NCBI GenBank assembly: GCA_900545705.1
Contig: URAK01000002.1
Location: 62,001 to 126,000, forward strand
Reading direction: 5' to 3'
Length of the DNA stretch: 64,000 bases
Source of the DNA: an uncultured Opitutales bacterium
GTDB lineage: Bacteria > Verrucomicrobiota > Verrucomicrobiia > Opitutales > Intestinicryptomonadaceae
Both the position numbers and the translations under genes were made by a program. The notes beneath the pieces were generated by a model. That model saw only the letters and a program-made list of their open reading frames with translations. It searched no databases and had not been told where the DNA came from. Below are positions 1 through 8,326 of this stretch, one piece after another (within the stretch, counting starts at the first letter, position 1; the number at the start of each line of letters is the position of its first letter).

Positions 1-126
1 GATTTTTGCGACGCAGCCGTGTTTTGCGAGAAAAAAAATCCGCTATCGCCCTTCCTCCACTCCTGCGGCAAGAGCGCAAATTTATTTGCCATTCCCCCCA
101 AATGCTCTCTATTATGCGGGAGAATT

Positions 127-1473
127 ATGAAAATTGTAGTAGCAGGCGCCGGAGATGTCGGGCACTATCTCTGCCAGATTCTAAGCGAGGACGGGCATTC
201 AGTCACACTGATAGAGTCCGAAGATTCCACAGCCGACGATGTCGAGGAACATCTCGACGTGCGCGTTGTGCGCGGCAACGGGGCGTCGGCCGTATGCCTT
301 CTGAAGGCAGGGGTCGAGGCCTGCGACTTTTTTATGGCAATGACGGCGCACGACCAGCTTAACATCGTGGCATGCTCCATAGCCGCAAGCCTAGGCGCGA
401 AAACCACCATCGCGAGAGTACACGACCAAGTGTACGCCGACGCGTCGGTCGTAAACTACCAAAAGCATTTTAACATAGACATACTAATAAATCCCGAAGC
501 GCTGACTGCCGTGGAGCTTGCAAAACACGTCCGCAACCCCGAAAGAATGGCGCTAGAAGACTTTGCAAGGGGCGCGATTGAACTGCAAGAAGTTGAAATA
601 TCGCCCGACTCAAAGGCCGCCGGCACTTCCCTGCGCGACTTGCCGCTCAGTGGAGTAAAAATAGGGTACGTAGAGCGCGAGGGAGAGCTTATAGTGCCGC
701 GCGCCGAAACCGTGCTGCGCGCCGGCGATAAAGCGACAATAATAGGCACGCCCGACAATCTTCTAAAAGACCGCCGGATATTTTCAAGCGCCTCCCCAAT
801 CGCGCAAAGGATAGTGCTGTATGGAGCTACTGAAACTGCAATTTCCGTAATCAGGCGCCTGCGCGACCACCGCTTTAAGATACGCGTCATAGAGCCTGAT
901 CTAGAAAAATGCAAAACGCTCGCCGAAGCCTTCCCAAACGTCACAGTCATAAACGGAAGCGCGACGAGCTTGCGCCTGCTGGAAGAAGAGCAAATAGGCA
1001 GCGCCGACTACTTCATCGCCTGCACCAAAGACGACGAGGAAAATGTGATGACATGCCTTCAAGCCAAAAAACTTGGCGTCGCCCATGTGGAGCTTGTCAT
1101 AAATAAGCCCGATTACGAGCAGGTTCTGCAAAACATAAGCGGATTCCTGAATTTTGAATCGATAGTATCGCCGCGCCGTGTGACAGTCTCGGAAATTAAG
1201 AAGTTCGTCACAAATAAGGAATATTCGATAATAGGCTCGCTGCGCGGGGGAACGATAGAATTTTTGGAGCTGAATGTAGGGGAAAAAGCCCCGGCGATAG
1301 GCAGGCCGTTGCGCGATCTCGGGCTGCCGCCCGCCTGCATAGTAGCTGCAATAGTAAACGATTCCGGCGCGAAAGTCCCTGGAGCCGCCGACTATGTCGC
1401 CGCAAACGACAGGCTCATTGTCATTCTCGAAAAGCAGAAGGCGGCGGAAGTCGTAAAAATGTTTGTAAAATAG
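127..1473 (+). CDS. trkA: Trk potassium uptake NAD-binding subunit TrkA
   Basis: Peripheral, nucleotide-binding gating subunit of the Trk K+ uptake system, acting on the cytoplasmic face of the TrkH channel. The 448-residue protein has the usual duplicated layout: an N-terminal Rossmann fold (GAGDVGHYL near residue 8) with its RCK-C domain, then a second Rossmann half beginning around VLYGATETA with its own RCK-C domain. The length matches full-length two-unit TrkA. I chose the ATG at 127 because GGAGA lies just upstream and the family N-terminus (MKIVVAGAG) starts there; the frame stays open further upstream but that part is unlike TrkA. It is followed after 4 bases by trkH, so the two subunits are co-expressed. 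Confidence 0.95.
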   Translation: MKIVVAGAGDVGHYLCQILSEDGHSVTLIESEDSTADDVEEHLDVRVVRGNGASAVCLLKAGVEACDFFMAMTAHDQLNIVACSIAASLGAKTTIARVHDQVYADASVVNYQKHFNIDILINPEALTAVELAKHVRNPERMALEDFARGAIELQEVEISPDSKAAGTSLRDLPLSGVKIGYVEREGELIVPRAETVLRAGDKATIIGTPDNLLKDRRIFSSASPIAQRIVLYGATETAISVIRRLRDHRFKIRVIEPDLEKCKTLAEAFPNVTVINGSATSLRLLEEEQIGSADYFIACTKDDEENVMTCLQAKKLGVAHVELVINKPDYEQVLQNISGFLNFESIVSPRRVTVSEIKKFVTNKEYSIIGSLRGGTIEFLELNVGEKAPAIGRPLRDLGLPPACIVAAIVNDSGAKVPGAADYVAANDRLIVILEKQKAAEVVKMFVK

Positions 1474-1477
1474 CCGA

Positions 1478-2959
1478 ATGAACTACTCGCTGATATTAAA
1501 AATACTGTCGATGGTGTTCGCAATAATGGCGCTGGCATTTTCGCTGAGCGCGGGGGTTTCGGTGTATTATTATTCCGGCTCTCCGCTTGAAGGCGAGGCG
1601 CTTCCCGCATGGATTTCGATAATCGCGCTTTCGATAATGCTAACATTCGCGTTTTTCCTGCCTAGCCGCACGGCGTCCGGAAAGCTGTTTAAAAAGGAGG
1701 CTATGTGCATAGTGGGGCTTGGGTGGACACTCGCCTCGCTGCTCGGAGCGCTTCCATACATAATGATTATCGACGCATCATTTAGCGACGCATTCTTTGA
1801 ATCCGCAAGCGGATTGACAACAACGGGGGCGTCGGTTTTCGGGGATTTCTCCAATTTTCCCAAGAGCCTAATGTTTTGGAGGTGCCTGTCGCACTGGATA
1901 GGGGGCTTGGGAGTAATCGTGTTTTTCGTTGCGATACTTTCGTTTTTGGGCTCGGACGGGCGCACGCTATATTCAAGGGAAACGAGCGCGGCGTCCGGCG
2001 GCGGAATGGAAACCGAGCGCATTCAGTCGGCGGCACTCAGAATAATGGGGCTGTACAGCGCAATATCGGTGGTATGCGCGCTGACGTTTAGGCTCTGCGG
2101 CATGGGCTGGTACGACGCCGTGTGCCATATGTTTTCAACTGTTGCAACCGGCGGATTCAGCGTTTACGAAGACAGCATTGCTAGGTACGACAACCTGTTA
2201 ATTTACTGGGCTGTCACGTTTTTTATGTTTGTCGGCGGCATTGGATTTTCCGTAATAATATATTTCGCCTCTGGCCATATCAGAAAGGCGCTTCAAAACA
2301 CCGAATTTAAGGTTTACGCTGCAATTCTCGCCCTCTCCGGGATTGCTGTGACAATCGCGGTATACGCGAGTTCCGACACTTCCCAGCCGTTTTTTCGCAC
2401 GCTTACATACGGCATGTTTAATACGGTTTCGATAATGACAACCACCGGTTTTATGTGCGACGACTACCAAAAGTGGCTGCCAATAACTCACTCAATATTC
2501 TTTATTCTTATGATAATAGGCGGGTGCTCCGGCTCGACGTCCGGCGGGATAAAAGTATCGCGCCTTATCTTATCCTATGGGCTATGCCGCAACCATATAG
2601 AAAAATCATTCCGGCCGAGAGTCGTGCGCCCGGTGAGGATAAACGGCAAGATTATTGACGAAGACGACGCGTACGAAGTGCTCTCGTATGTCACAATGTT
2701 CGCACTCATAGTAATGGTTTCAATACTTGCGATATCGTTTTTCGAGACCGACTTGGAATTGTCGGAATCCATAACGGCTGTAATAAGCTCGATTAACAAC
2801 GTCGGCCCCGGCGTCGGCAGAATAGGCCCCGCAGAAAACTACGGATTTATGAACGGCGCATCAAAGATATTCCTGAGCGTATTAATGATAATGGGGCGCC
2901 TTGAATTTTATGCGGTGCTCGCGCTCTTTATGCCATCGCTGTGGCGCAAATTTCAATAG
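1478..2959 (+). CDS. trkH: Trk potassium channel/transporter subunit TrkH
   Basis: Integral membrane, K+-translocating subunit of the Trk system. The 493-residue protein is strongly hydrophobic with about ten membrane segments and carries the four degenerate selectivity-filter P-loops of the family: GLTTTGASV, TVATGGFSV, IMTTTGFMC and, near the end, SINNVGPGVG. The stretch GGCSGSTSGGIKV is also characteristic of TrkH. It sits 4 bases after trkA and 9 bases before pdxJ, so transport and vitamin B6 genes share one transcript; the link is probably only housekeeping. Length and start agree with the family. Confidence 0.95.
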   Translation: MNYSLILKILSMVFAIMALAFSLSAGVSVYYYSGSPLEGEALPAWISIIALSIMLTFAFFLPSRTASGKLFKKEAMCIVGLGWTLASLLGALPYIMIIDASFSDAFFESASGLTTTGASVFGDFSNFPKSLMFWRCLSHWIGGLGVIVFFVAILSFLGSDGRTLYSRETSAASGGGMETERIQSAALRIMGLYSAISVVCALTFRLCGMGWYDAVCHMFSTVATGGFSVYEDSIARYDNLLIYWAVTFFMFVGGIGFSVIIYFASGHIRKALQNTEFKVYAAILALSGIAVTIAVYASSDTSQPFFRTLTYGMFNTVSIMTTTGFMCDDYQKWLPITHSIFFILMIIGGCSGSTSGGIKVSRLILSYGLCRNHIEKSFRPRVVRPVRINGKIIDEDDAYEVLSYVTMFALIVMVSILAISFFETDLELSESITAVISSINNVGPGVGRIGPAENYGFMNGASKIFLSVLMIMGRLEFYAVLALFMPSLWRKFQ

Positions 2960-2968
2960 GTAAAAATC

Positions 2969-3724
2969 ATGGTAAAACTCGGTGTAAACATAGACCACTC
3001 CGCGACGCTGAGGCAGGCCCGCTACCGCGAGGTTCCGGCTGGCTCAAAAATTATAGTGGAGCCGAATCCGACGGAAATCGCACTCCTCGCAGAAAATGCG
3101 GGAGCCGACTCCATAACAGCCCACCTGAGAGAGGACAGGCGCCATATAAACGATTCGGACATTTTCGCACTCCGCGAAAAAATCCGCACGAAACTGAATA
3201 TGGAAATGTCGTGCGCGGAAGATGTCGTGTCAGTTGCGCTTAAGGTAAAGCCCGACTATGTGTGCCTCGTTCCAGAAAACAGAATGGAAGTCACAACAGA
3301 AGGCGGTCTGGACGTGGCTTCCGACGTCGGCAAAGTTGCGTCGGTTGTGGAAAGGCTCTCGGAGGCAGGCGCAGTATGCTCGATTTTTATAGACCCGGAA
3401 GCGCGGCAGATAGACGCGGCAAAGCGCGCGGGAGCGAAAGTTGTAGAACTCCATACAGGCGCGTACGCAAACGCGTGGGGCGACCCTGCCAAAACGCGCG
3501 AACAGCTTGAAAGGCTCGCTTCGGCAGCCGAGTACGCGCACTCGGTTTCAATGACGGTAAATTCGGGGCACGGGATAAACTACTCAAACATTGCCCCCCT
3601 GCTTGAAGCAGCCGATTTCAACGAGTTGAATATAGGCCACAGCATAATGTGCCGCGCGCTTGTTGTTGGAATCGGGCAAGCCGTCCGAGAAATGAAGGAG
3701 CTTATTTTAAAGCATGGAAAATGA
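2969..3724 (+). CDS. pdxJ: Pyridoxine 5'-phosphate synthase
   Basis: Last step of DXP-dependent vitamin B6 synthesis: condenses 1-deoxy-xylulose 5-phosphate with 3-amino-2-oxopropyl phosphate to pyridoxine 5'-phosphate in the cytoplasm. The 251-residue protein is a TIM barrel with the family signatures NIDHSATLRQAR at the N-terminus, GADSITAHLREDRRHI around residue 45-60, and a C-terminal GHGINY phosphate-binding loop followed by ELNIGHSI. Length is slightly above the usual 240. An AGGT-type ribosome site precedes the ATG. Its last 11 bases overlap the start of acpS, a gene order (pdxJ-acpS) that is conserved in many bacteria. Confidence 0.96.
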   Translation: MVKLGVNIDHSATLRQARYREVPAGSKIIVEPNPTEIALLAENAGADSITAHLREDRRHINDSDIFALREKIRTKLNMEMSCAEDVVSVALKVKPDYVCLVPENRMEVTTEGGLDVASDVGKVASVVERLSEAGAVCSIFIDPEARQIDAAKRAGAKVVELHTGAYANAWGDPAKTREQLERLASAAEYAHSVSMTVNSGHGINYSNIAPLLEAADFNELNIGHSIMCRALVVGIGQAVREMKELILKHGK

Positions 3725-4118
3725 CGGGCATTTTTCGGGAGGAATAGTCGGGATAGGAACCGACCTTACCGACGTTGCGCGGATTCGCTCTCTCCTTGAA
3801 AAATACTCCGACGCATTTTTAAAAAAGGCGTTCGGAGATGTCGAAGCGTCGTACTGCATGTCGCTTGCAAATCCCGCGGAATCGCTCGCCGCGCGCTTTG
3901 CGGCGAAGGAGGCTGTTGCAAAGGCCCTCGGAACGGGCTTTTCAGAAGGGGTCACTCTGCGCGGAATAGTTGTTGTAAAAACGCCTTCCGGCGCGCCGCA
4001 AGTGGAACTCGACGCCCCGTCGAAGAAAATTATGGATTCCCTTGGTGGGAAAAAAATTTTTCTGAGCCTAACCCACACAAAGGATTACGCACAAGCTTTC
4101 GCGATTATAACGAGGTAG
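3714..4118 (+). CDS. acpS: Holo-[acyl-carrier-protein] synthase
   Basis: Transfers 4'-phosphopantetheine from coenzyme A to the conserved serine of acyl carrier protein, activating it for fatty acid synthesis. The 134-residue protein shows the family motifs: GIGTDLTDVARI (Mg2+-binding Asp) near residue 14 and RFAAKEAVAKAL (catalytic Glu) near residue 62. A ten-residue leader precedes the usual start of the fold, so the true start could be slightly different, but no better ATG is present. It overlaps pdxJ by 11 bases and ends 4 bases before the nnr gene, supporting one operon. Confidence 0.93.
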   Translation: MENDGHFSGGIVGIGTDLTDVARIRSLLEKYSDAFLKKAFGDVEASYCMSLANPAESLAARFAAKEAVAKALGTGFSEGVTLRGIVVVKTPSGAPQVELDAPSKKIMDSLGGKKIFLSLTHTKDYAQAFAIITR

Positions 4119-4122
4119 AAAA

Positions 4123-5640
4123 ATGCGATACGCACTCCCGATACTGACATGCAAAGAAGCCGCCGAATGCGAGAGGGAATTTTTCGCGGCAGGCATTTTT
4201 GGCGAAGCGGAGGCAATAGAGCGCGCCGGCAGCGGCATTGCCAAAAGTTTTTTAAGTGAGTTTAGGCTTCCCCAAAACCCGAGAATCGCTGTTTTATGCG
4301 GCGCGGGGCACAACGGGGCAGACGCGCTTGTCGCGGCAAGGCAAATATGCGCGTCAATACGCGGCGCAAAAATTTATATTGCAATTCCAAACCGCGAGAA
4401 GCTCAAACAAAATACGGTACACGCCTTTGACGAGATCGCCGCAAAATTCTCCTCACAGATAGAGCGCATTGTGCCCGACGCGGAAATTTTTGAGCTTGCG
4501 GGCCGTTTCGACCTCGCGATTGAGGGACTTACGGGAATGACTTTTCGCCCGCCGGCGCGGGAAAACCTCGCAAGGGCAATCGAAAGCGCAAACGCGCTTC
4601 ATGCGAGGATAAAAATAAGCGTAGACATTCCCGCGGGAGCCTCGGACGGATCCCCCAACTCCCCCGTATTCCGCGCGGACGCAACCTATGCAACAGGTAT
4701 CGCGAAAGCCGCCTTGTTCGAAAAGTTCAACAGGGAATACGCGGGCAGAATTCGCCTTGTGGACATCGGTTTTTTTGAAGACAGAGACTGGCCCTCCCAG
4801 AGGTTCATAATTTCGGAAAGCATATCGGGGCCTTTAAAAGAATTGCGCCCGTCCATATCAGACAAGCGCAGCTACGGGCATGCGTTCGTGCTTGCAGGCT
4901 CGCGGCAATATCCAGGGGCGGCCCTCATGAACGTGAAAGCTGCGCTAAGAAGCGGCGCAGGGCTCGTCACAGCATTTGTGCCTGAGACTTTCGCGCCGCA
5001 ATTTGCCGCAGCGGAGCCTTCCGCAATTTGGGTTGGCTGCCCGGAGGACGAAAACGGAGCGATTGCGCTTGAATCATACGGGCTAATCAGGTCGAGAATC
5101 GGGAAGGCAGACGCTCTGCTCGCGGGCTCGGGAATTACGGCGTGCGCCGAAACTGCAGCCCTTGTAAGACAAATTTTGTCGGACTTTCCAGAGCTGCCGG
5201 CAGTACTCGACGCCGACGCCATAACGAAGCAGACTATGGACGCGCTAAAAGGCAGGCTCGCCCCTTCAATCGCAACTCCCCATGAGGGAGAATTTCTGAG
5301 AATTGCGAAAGACGCTTCGGACAGCTCGCTTGCCGAAGCCTGCGAAAAATACGGCTGCGCAATACTTTTAAAATCTTCCGCGACGCGCTCCTGCGTGGAC
5401 GGACGGATAATATATTCCACCCGCGGAGGGCCTGTTCTCTCGCGCGGCGGAAGCGGAGACATTCTGGCGGGGTTGTGCTGCGGGATTGCAGCGTCTAAAA
5501 AGTTCCCTTCTCCTGCGCTTGCCGCGCTTTGCGCCTCGGACTGGCTCGGGCGCGCCGCCGAGCTTGCCGCGCGCGAATTGGGCGAAACCGCAGTCGCCAC
5601 ATCGGACATCATAAAATTTCTTCCCAGCGCCCTGCTCTGA
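4123..5640 (+). CDS. nnr: Bifunctional NAD(P)H-hydrate epimerase / dehydratase
   Basis: Repairs hydrated NAD(P)H (NADHX/NADPHX) formed by heat or side reactions: the N-terminal YjeF_N domain interconverts epimers and the C-terminal ribokinase-like domain dehydrates the S form using ADP or ATP. In this 505-residue fusion the dehydratase half is well preserved, with PGAALMNVKAALRSGAG around residue 265, DADAI, TPHEGEF and RGGSGDILAG. The epimerase half is more divergent: the usual GNNGGDG loop reads GHNGADA (near residue 64), although the Asp is kept. It starts 4 bases after acpS with AGGTAG upstream and closes the five-gene operon. Confidence 0.93.
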   Translation: MRYALPILTCKEAAECEREFFAAGIFGEAEAIERAGSGIAKSFLSEFRLPQNPRIAVLCGAGHNGADALVAARQICASIRGAKIYIAIPNREKLKQNTVHAFDEIAAKFSSQIERIVPDAEIFELAGRFDLAIEGLTGMTFRPPARENLARAIESANALHARIKISVDIPAGASDGSPNSPVFRADATYATGIAKAALFEKFNREYAGRIRLVDIGFFEDRDWPSQRFIISESISGPLKELRPSISDKRSYGHAFVLAGSRQYPGAALMNVKAALRSGAGLVTAFVPETFAPQFAAAEPSAIWVGCPEDENGAIALESYGLIRSRIGKADALLAGSGITACAETAALVRQILSDFPELPAVLDADAITKQTMDALKGRLAPSIATPHEGEFLRIAKDASDSSLAEACEKYGCAILLKSSATRSCVDGRIIYSTRGGPVLSRGGSGDILAGLCCGIAASKKFPSPALAALCASDWLGRAAELAARELGETAVATSDIIKFLPSALL

Positions 5641-5702
5641 TTTTTTCAGCCATTTTACTTGATATTTTTCAAGGCGGATTAAAATCAACCGAATAATCTT
5701 TT

Positions 5703-5733
5703 TTTCCGCATGGAGCGGAAATAATTTTTTTTT
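5703..5733 (+). terminator. Hairpin with T-tract between nnr and the AEC gene
   Basis: TTTCCGC (5703-5709) pairs with GCGGAA (5715-5720) and is followed by TAA and nine T residues. It looks like the intrinsic terminator of the trkA-nnr operon, but it abuts the start codon of the next gene, so it could also act as an attenuator. Confidence 0.6.
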
Positions 5734-6694
5734 GGAAATGGGAACTGATTTTAATCCGTCGATAGCACTCGCAACAATACCGATTTACGCAATCATCTTT
5801 ATAGGGTGGTTGACCCGAAAAATAGGCTGGATACACCCTGAAAGCGACAGGTCTTTCATGAGGTTCGCAATAGACGTGTCGCTGCCGTGCTTCATATTTT
5901 ACAATATGATAGGCAACGAAAAGCTCGCGAGCATAAGCTATGCGGTCGGCGCAATTTCTCTCGGCGCGATAGGAGTCGGCATGTGCCTTACCTTGTCCTG
6001 GGTTGCCTCAAAATTCCTCGGATTAAAAATAGGCGAGGGCCAAAGAACGTTTGTCGTGACAACCGGCATTCACAACTACGGATTTTTTATAATTGCGCTT
6101 GTCGCCATACTATATCCGAACGACGAAAACGATTTTATGGGGCTTGTGCTAACCCACAATGTCGGCTGCGACTTGGTGTTCTGGTCGCTCGGAGTGGCGC
6201 TATTGTCGCCAAGTGTAAAATTTTCGCCGGCAATCCTTCTTAAAGGGCCGGTTCTTTCGGTATTTGTCGCGCTGTTCTTCATTTGGACGGGCCTTGCGGG
6301 AAAAATTCCAGACTTTGCGCTTTCCTCGTTAAAGCTGCTTGGCGGAGCGGCAATCCCGCTAAACCTCTTCATGTTTGGAACTTTAATTTACGACCTGTTT
6401 TCAAGGGAAAGTTTCAACGCGAAAATTGTAGGAACTGCCGTGTGTATGAGAATGGCTCTGCTGCCAATCGCCTTTATTTTGCTTGCGACTATTCTGCCCA
6501 TAGACCCGTCACTAAAAAAGCTTATCGCATTCCAGGCGCTCTCCCCCTGCGGAGTCACAGCCGCAGTGCTTGCAAAACATTTTGGCGGATACCCGCAAAT
6601 GGCAGTCCAAATCACGATTGCTACCCTCGTTGTGGCCCCGTTTACCCTGCCCGTTTGGATGTGGCTTGGCGCAACACTCACCGGCGCTTTTTAG
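5732..6694 (+). CDS. AEC-family (auxin efflux carrier type) transporter
   Basis: Predicted secondary transporter of the inner membrane with about ten hydrophobic segments arranged as two five-helix halves, as in the AEC/MleP family that moves small carboxylates such as malate, or other small molecules. The 320-residue length is normal. The substrate cannot be read from the sequence. The open frame begins with TTG at 5732; an in-frame ATG at 5738 is equally possible, and no clear ribosome site is visible for either because the region just upstream is the T-tract of a hairpin. It stands alone, followed by the divergently functioning Rrf2 regulator gene. Confidence 0.82.
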   Translation: MEMGTDFNPSIALATIPIYAIIFIGWLTRKIGWIHPESDRSFMRFAIDVSLPCFIFYNMIGNEKLASISYAVGAISLGAIGVGMCLTLSWVASKFLGLKIGEGQRTFVVTTGIHNYGFFIIALVAILYPNDENDFMGLVLTHNVGCDLVFWSLGVALLSPSVKFSPAILLKGPVLSVFVALFFIWTGLAGKIPDFALSSLKLLGGAAIPLNLFMFGTLIYDLFSRESFNAKIVGTAVCMRMALLPIAFILLATILPIDPSLKKLIAFQALSPCGVTAAVLAKHFGGYPQMAVQITIATLVVAPFTLPVWMWLGATLTGAF

Positions 6695-6731
6695 CATTAT
6701 AGCCCAAAAATAAAAAAAAATAAAAAAAGGC

Positions 6732-6775
6732 TTGATTCTTGGAAAATAATAGTATTATAGTACCACAATACTATT
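6732..6775 (+). promoter_or_regulatory. Promoter and palindromic operator of the Rrf2/rubrerythrin pair
   Basis: A TTGATT -35 box (6732-6737) and a TATAGT -10 box (6756-6761) are separated by 18 bases. A perfect inverted repeat, AATAGTATT (6748-6756) and AATACTATT (6767-6775), 10 bases apart, overlaps the -10 region and the expected transcription start. This placement would let a dimeric repressor, most simply the Rrf2 protein encoded directly downstream, block transcription. Binding is inferred. Confidence 0.72.
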
Positions 6776-6786
6776 AAAGATTACAT

Positions 6787-7197
6787 ATGCCCAAAAGAGT
6801 CCTCAACATATCCGAGTCTTCGTCGATAGCATTGCATGCTGCGCGAGCGCTTGCGCGGGCTGAATCGCCCATGACCTCCGCGGAGATAGCTGAAGAGTCG
6901 GGAGTGTCGCGCCACCACTTAAGCAAGGTGCTTCGCAAGATGGTTGAGGCGGGAATAGTTTCAGCGTTAAAAGGGCCAAAGGGCGGATTTTACTTTACAG
7001 AAGATCAAAAAAAACTTCCTTTAATGCGCATAATGGAGGCGACCGGCTCAGGCACATCAAGCTGCGCCTGCATGTTTGACACCCGCCGGTGCGAAGGCAA
7101 AGACTGCCTATTCGGTTCGCTGCTTTCGGACGTAAACAAACTTTACAACGAGTACTTTTCAAAAACAAAAATATTCAATCTAACCAAAAAACAATAA
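6787..7197 (+). CDS. Rrf2-family transcriptional regulator
   Basis: DNA-binding regulator of 136 residues with the Rrf2 winged helix (SPMTSAEIAEESGVSRHHLSKVLRKM, residues about 26-52, followed by the GPKGGFYF wing). The segment after the wing holds a cysteine group, C-A-C, then C and C within SCACMF...RRCEGKDC, which in IscR- and NsrR-type members binds an Fe-S cluster that senses iron-sulfur status, oxygen or NO. The gene starts 12 bases after a palindrome that overlaps its own promoter, suggesting autoregulation, and it is followed 22 bases later by a rubrerythrin, its likely target. Confidence 0.9.
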   Translation: MPKRVLNISESSSIALHAARALARAESPMTSAEIAEESGVSRHHLSKVLRKMVEAGIVSALKGPKGGFYFTEDQKKLPLMRIMEATGSGTSSCACMFDTRRCEGKDCLFGSLLSDVNKLYNEYFSKTKIFNLTKKQ

Positions 7198-7219
7198 CAG
7201 ACAAACAAGGAATAAAATC

Positions 7220-7774
7220 ATGGCAAAAAAAGTAGTATGCTCGGTATGCGGTTATGTATTCGAAGATCCGGATAATCTTCCGGATGTCTGCCCGCAGTGC
7301 AAGGCTCCCAAATCCAAGTTCATTGTCAAGGACGACGCTCCCGCCGCCTCTTGGGCCGACGAACACAAAATAGGGGTTGCTGCCGGCCTCGACGCAGAAG
7401 TTGTCGAAGGGCTGCGCGCAAACTTCACCGGCGAATGCACGGAAGTTGGAATGTACCTTGCAATGAGCCGCCAAGCCGACAGAGAGGGATATCCGGAAGT
7501 TGCGGAAGCGTATAAGAGGATAGCGTTTGAAGAAGCCGAACACGCCGCAAAATTTGCGGAACTCCTCGGAGAATGCGTATATCCCGACACCAAGAAAAAT
7601 CTCCAGCTGAGAGTCGAAGCCGAAAGAGGCGCGACCGAAGGCAAGCTCATGCTCGCAAAGAGAGCCAAGGAACTCGGATACGACGCCGTACACGACACCG
7701 TACACGAAATGTGCAAAGACGAAGCCCGCCACGGCTCTGCATTCCTCGGATTGCTCTCCCGCTATTTCAAATAA
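7220..7774 (+). CDS. Reverse rubrerythrin (rubredoxin + diiron peroxidase)
   Basis: Cytoplasmic peroxide-scavenging protein of 184 residues with the rubredoxin domain at the N-terminus, the reverse of classical rubrerythrin. The rubredoxin iron is held by C7-x-x-C10 and C24-x-x-C27. The following ferritin-like four-helix domain shows the diiron ligands in TGECTEVGMY, FEEAEHAAKF, RGATEGK and CKDEARHG. Related proteins in clostridia work as NADH-dependent H2O2 and O2 reductases with a rubredoxin reductase, which is not in this window. The gene follows the Rrf2 regulator in the same direction and is closed by a strong terminator. Confidence 0.93.
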   Translation: MAKKVVCSVCGYVFEDPDNLPDVCPQCKAPKSKFIVKDDAPAASWADEHKIGVAAGLDAEVVEGLRANFTGECTEVGMYLAMSRQADREGYPEVAEAYKRIAFEEAEHAAKFAELLGECVYPDTKKNLQLRVEAERGATEGKLMLAKRAKELGYDAVHDTVHEMCKDEARHGSAFLGLLSRYFK

Positions 7775-7793
7775 TTTAAAAGTAGCCTTAAAC

Positions 7794-7821
7794 GCCGCGT
7801 TTTACAACGCGGCTTTTTTTT
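7794..7821 (+). terminator. Intrinsic terminator after the rubrerythrin gene
   Basis: GCCGCGTT (7794-7801) pairs with AACGCGGC (7806-7813) around a four-base loop, followed by eight T residues. Confidence 0.9.
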
Positions 7822-8211
7822 GCCGTTATAAAATTTAAAGCCGAAAGGGCCAGCCGTGCTTGCCGTTTCCCCAAAGCCAATGCGCGGGATGGACGGCACT
7901 CAAAAAAAACAAATTTAGCAACCGCCATAAATATTTTTCAGTTTGACGAATGCTCATACGACTTTCAGAAACTGGATTTTAAAAATTTTTTCCTCGGGCG
8001 CCGCATTTTTGCGTGCGTTAATTGGGAACGTAAAGTTGCATTCTTTTATCCGCGAAAATTTTTAATGGGAATTTTTAATTTGCTAAAAATAAAAAGGCAA
8101 AAAATACGGTTAGCGAATTATTGTCTAAGCTCAACAAACAGCAACAACCGCCAATCCATTGAAAGAATGTAAACGGGCCGCGAAAAGCGCGACTTTACAA
8201 GCCGCATATAT
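7822..8211. other. Intergenic region without a recognised gene
   Basis: About 390 bases lie between the two terminators that close the convergent rubrerythrin and amidase genes. The stretch is AT-rich and contains only short open frames without family resemblance. I see no tRNA-like cloverleaf, no repeat and no clear promoter. Confidence 0.6.
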
Positions 8212-8240
8212 AAAAAAAATACGCTTATAAAAGGCGTATT
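8212..8240 (-). terminator. Intrinsic terminator of the infC-amidase operon
   Basis: Read on the minus strand, AATACGC (8234-8240 complement) pairs with GCGTATT (8218-8224 complement) and is followed by a run of T residues, seen as A residues at 8212-8219. It lies about 85 bases beyond the amidase stop codon. Confidence 0.78.
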
Positions 8241-8326
8241 TAGATGCAGCAACAGACGGTAAAAATTTTGTGAATCGAATAACTAACGCATTAGCCAAAG
8301 CGGCCCGGTTCGCGCTGGCGGCAGTG

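Noticed and set aside
1..126. Upstream extension of the trkA frame to position 19
   Set aside because: The extra residues are unlike TrkA, and a GGAGA site directly precedes the ATG at 127.
4872..5612. A 246-codon minus-strand open frame inside the nnr gene
   Set aside because: Antisense to a conserved dehydratase domain; no start signal or family resemblance.
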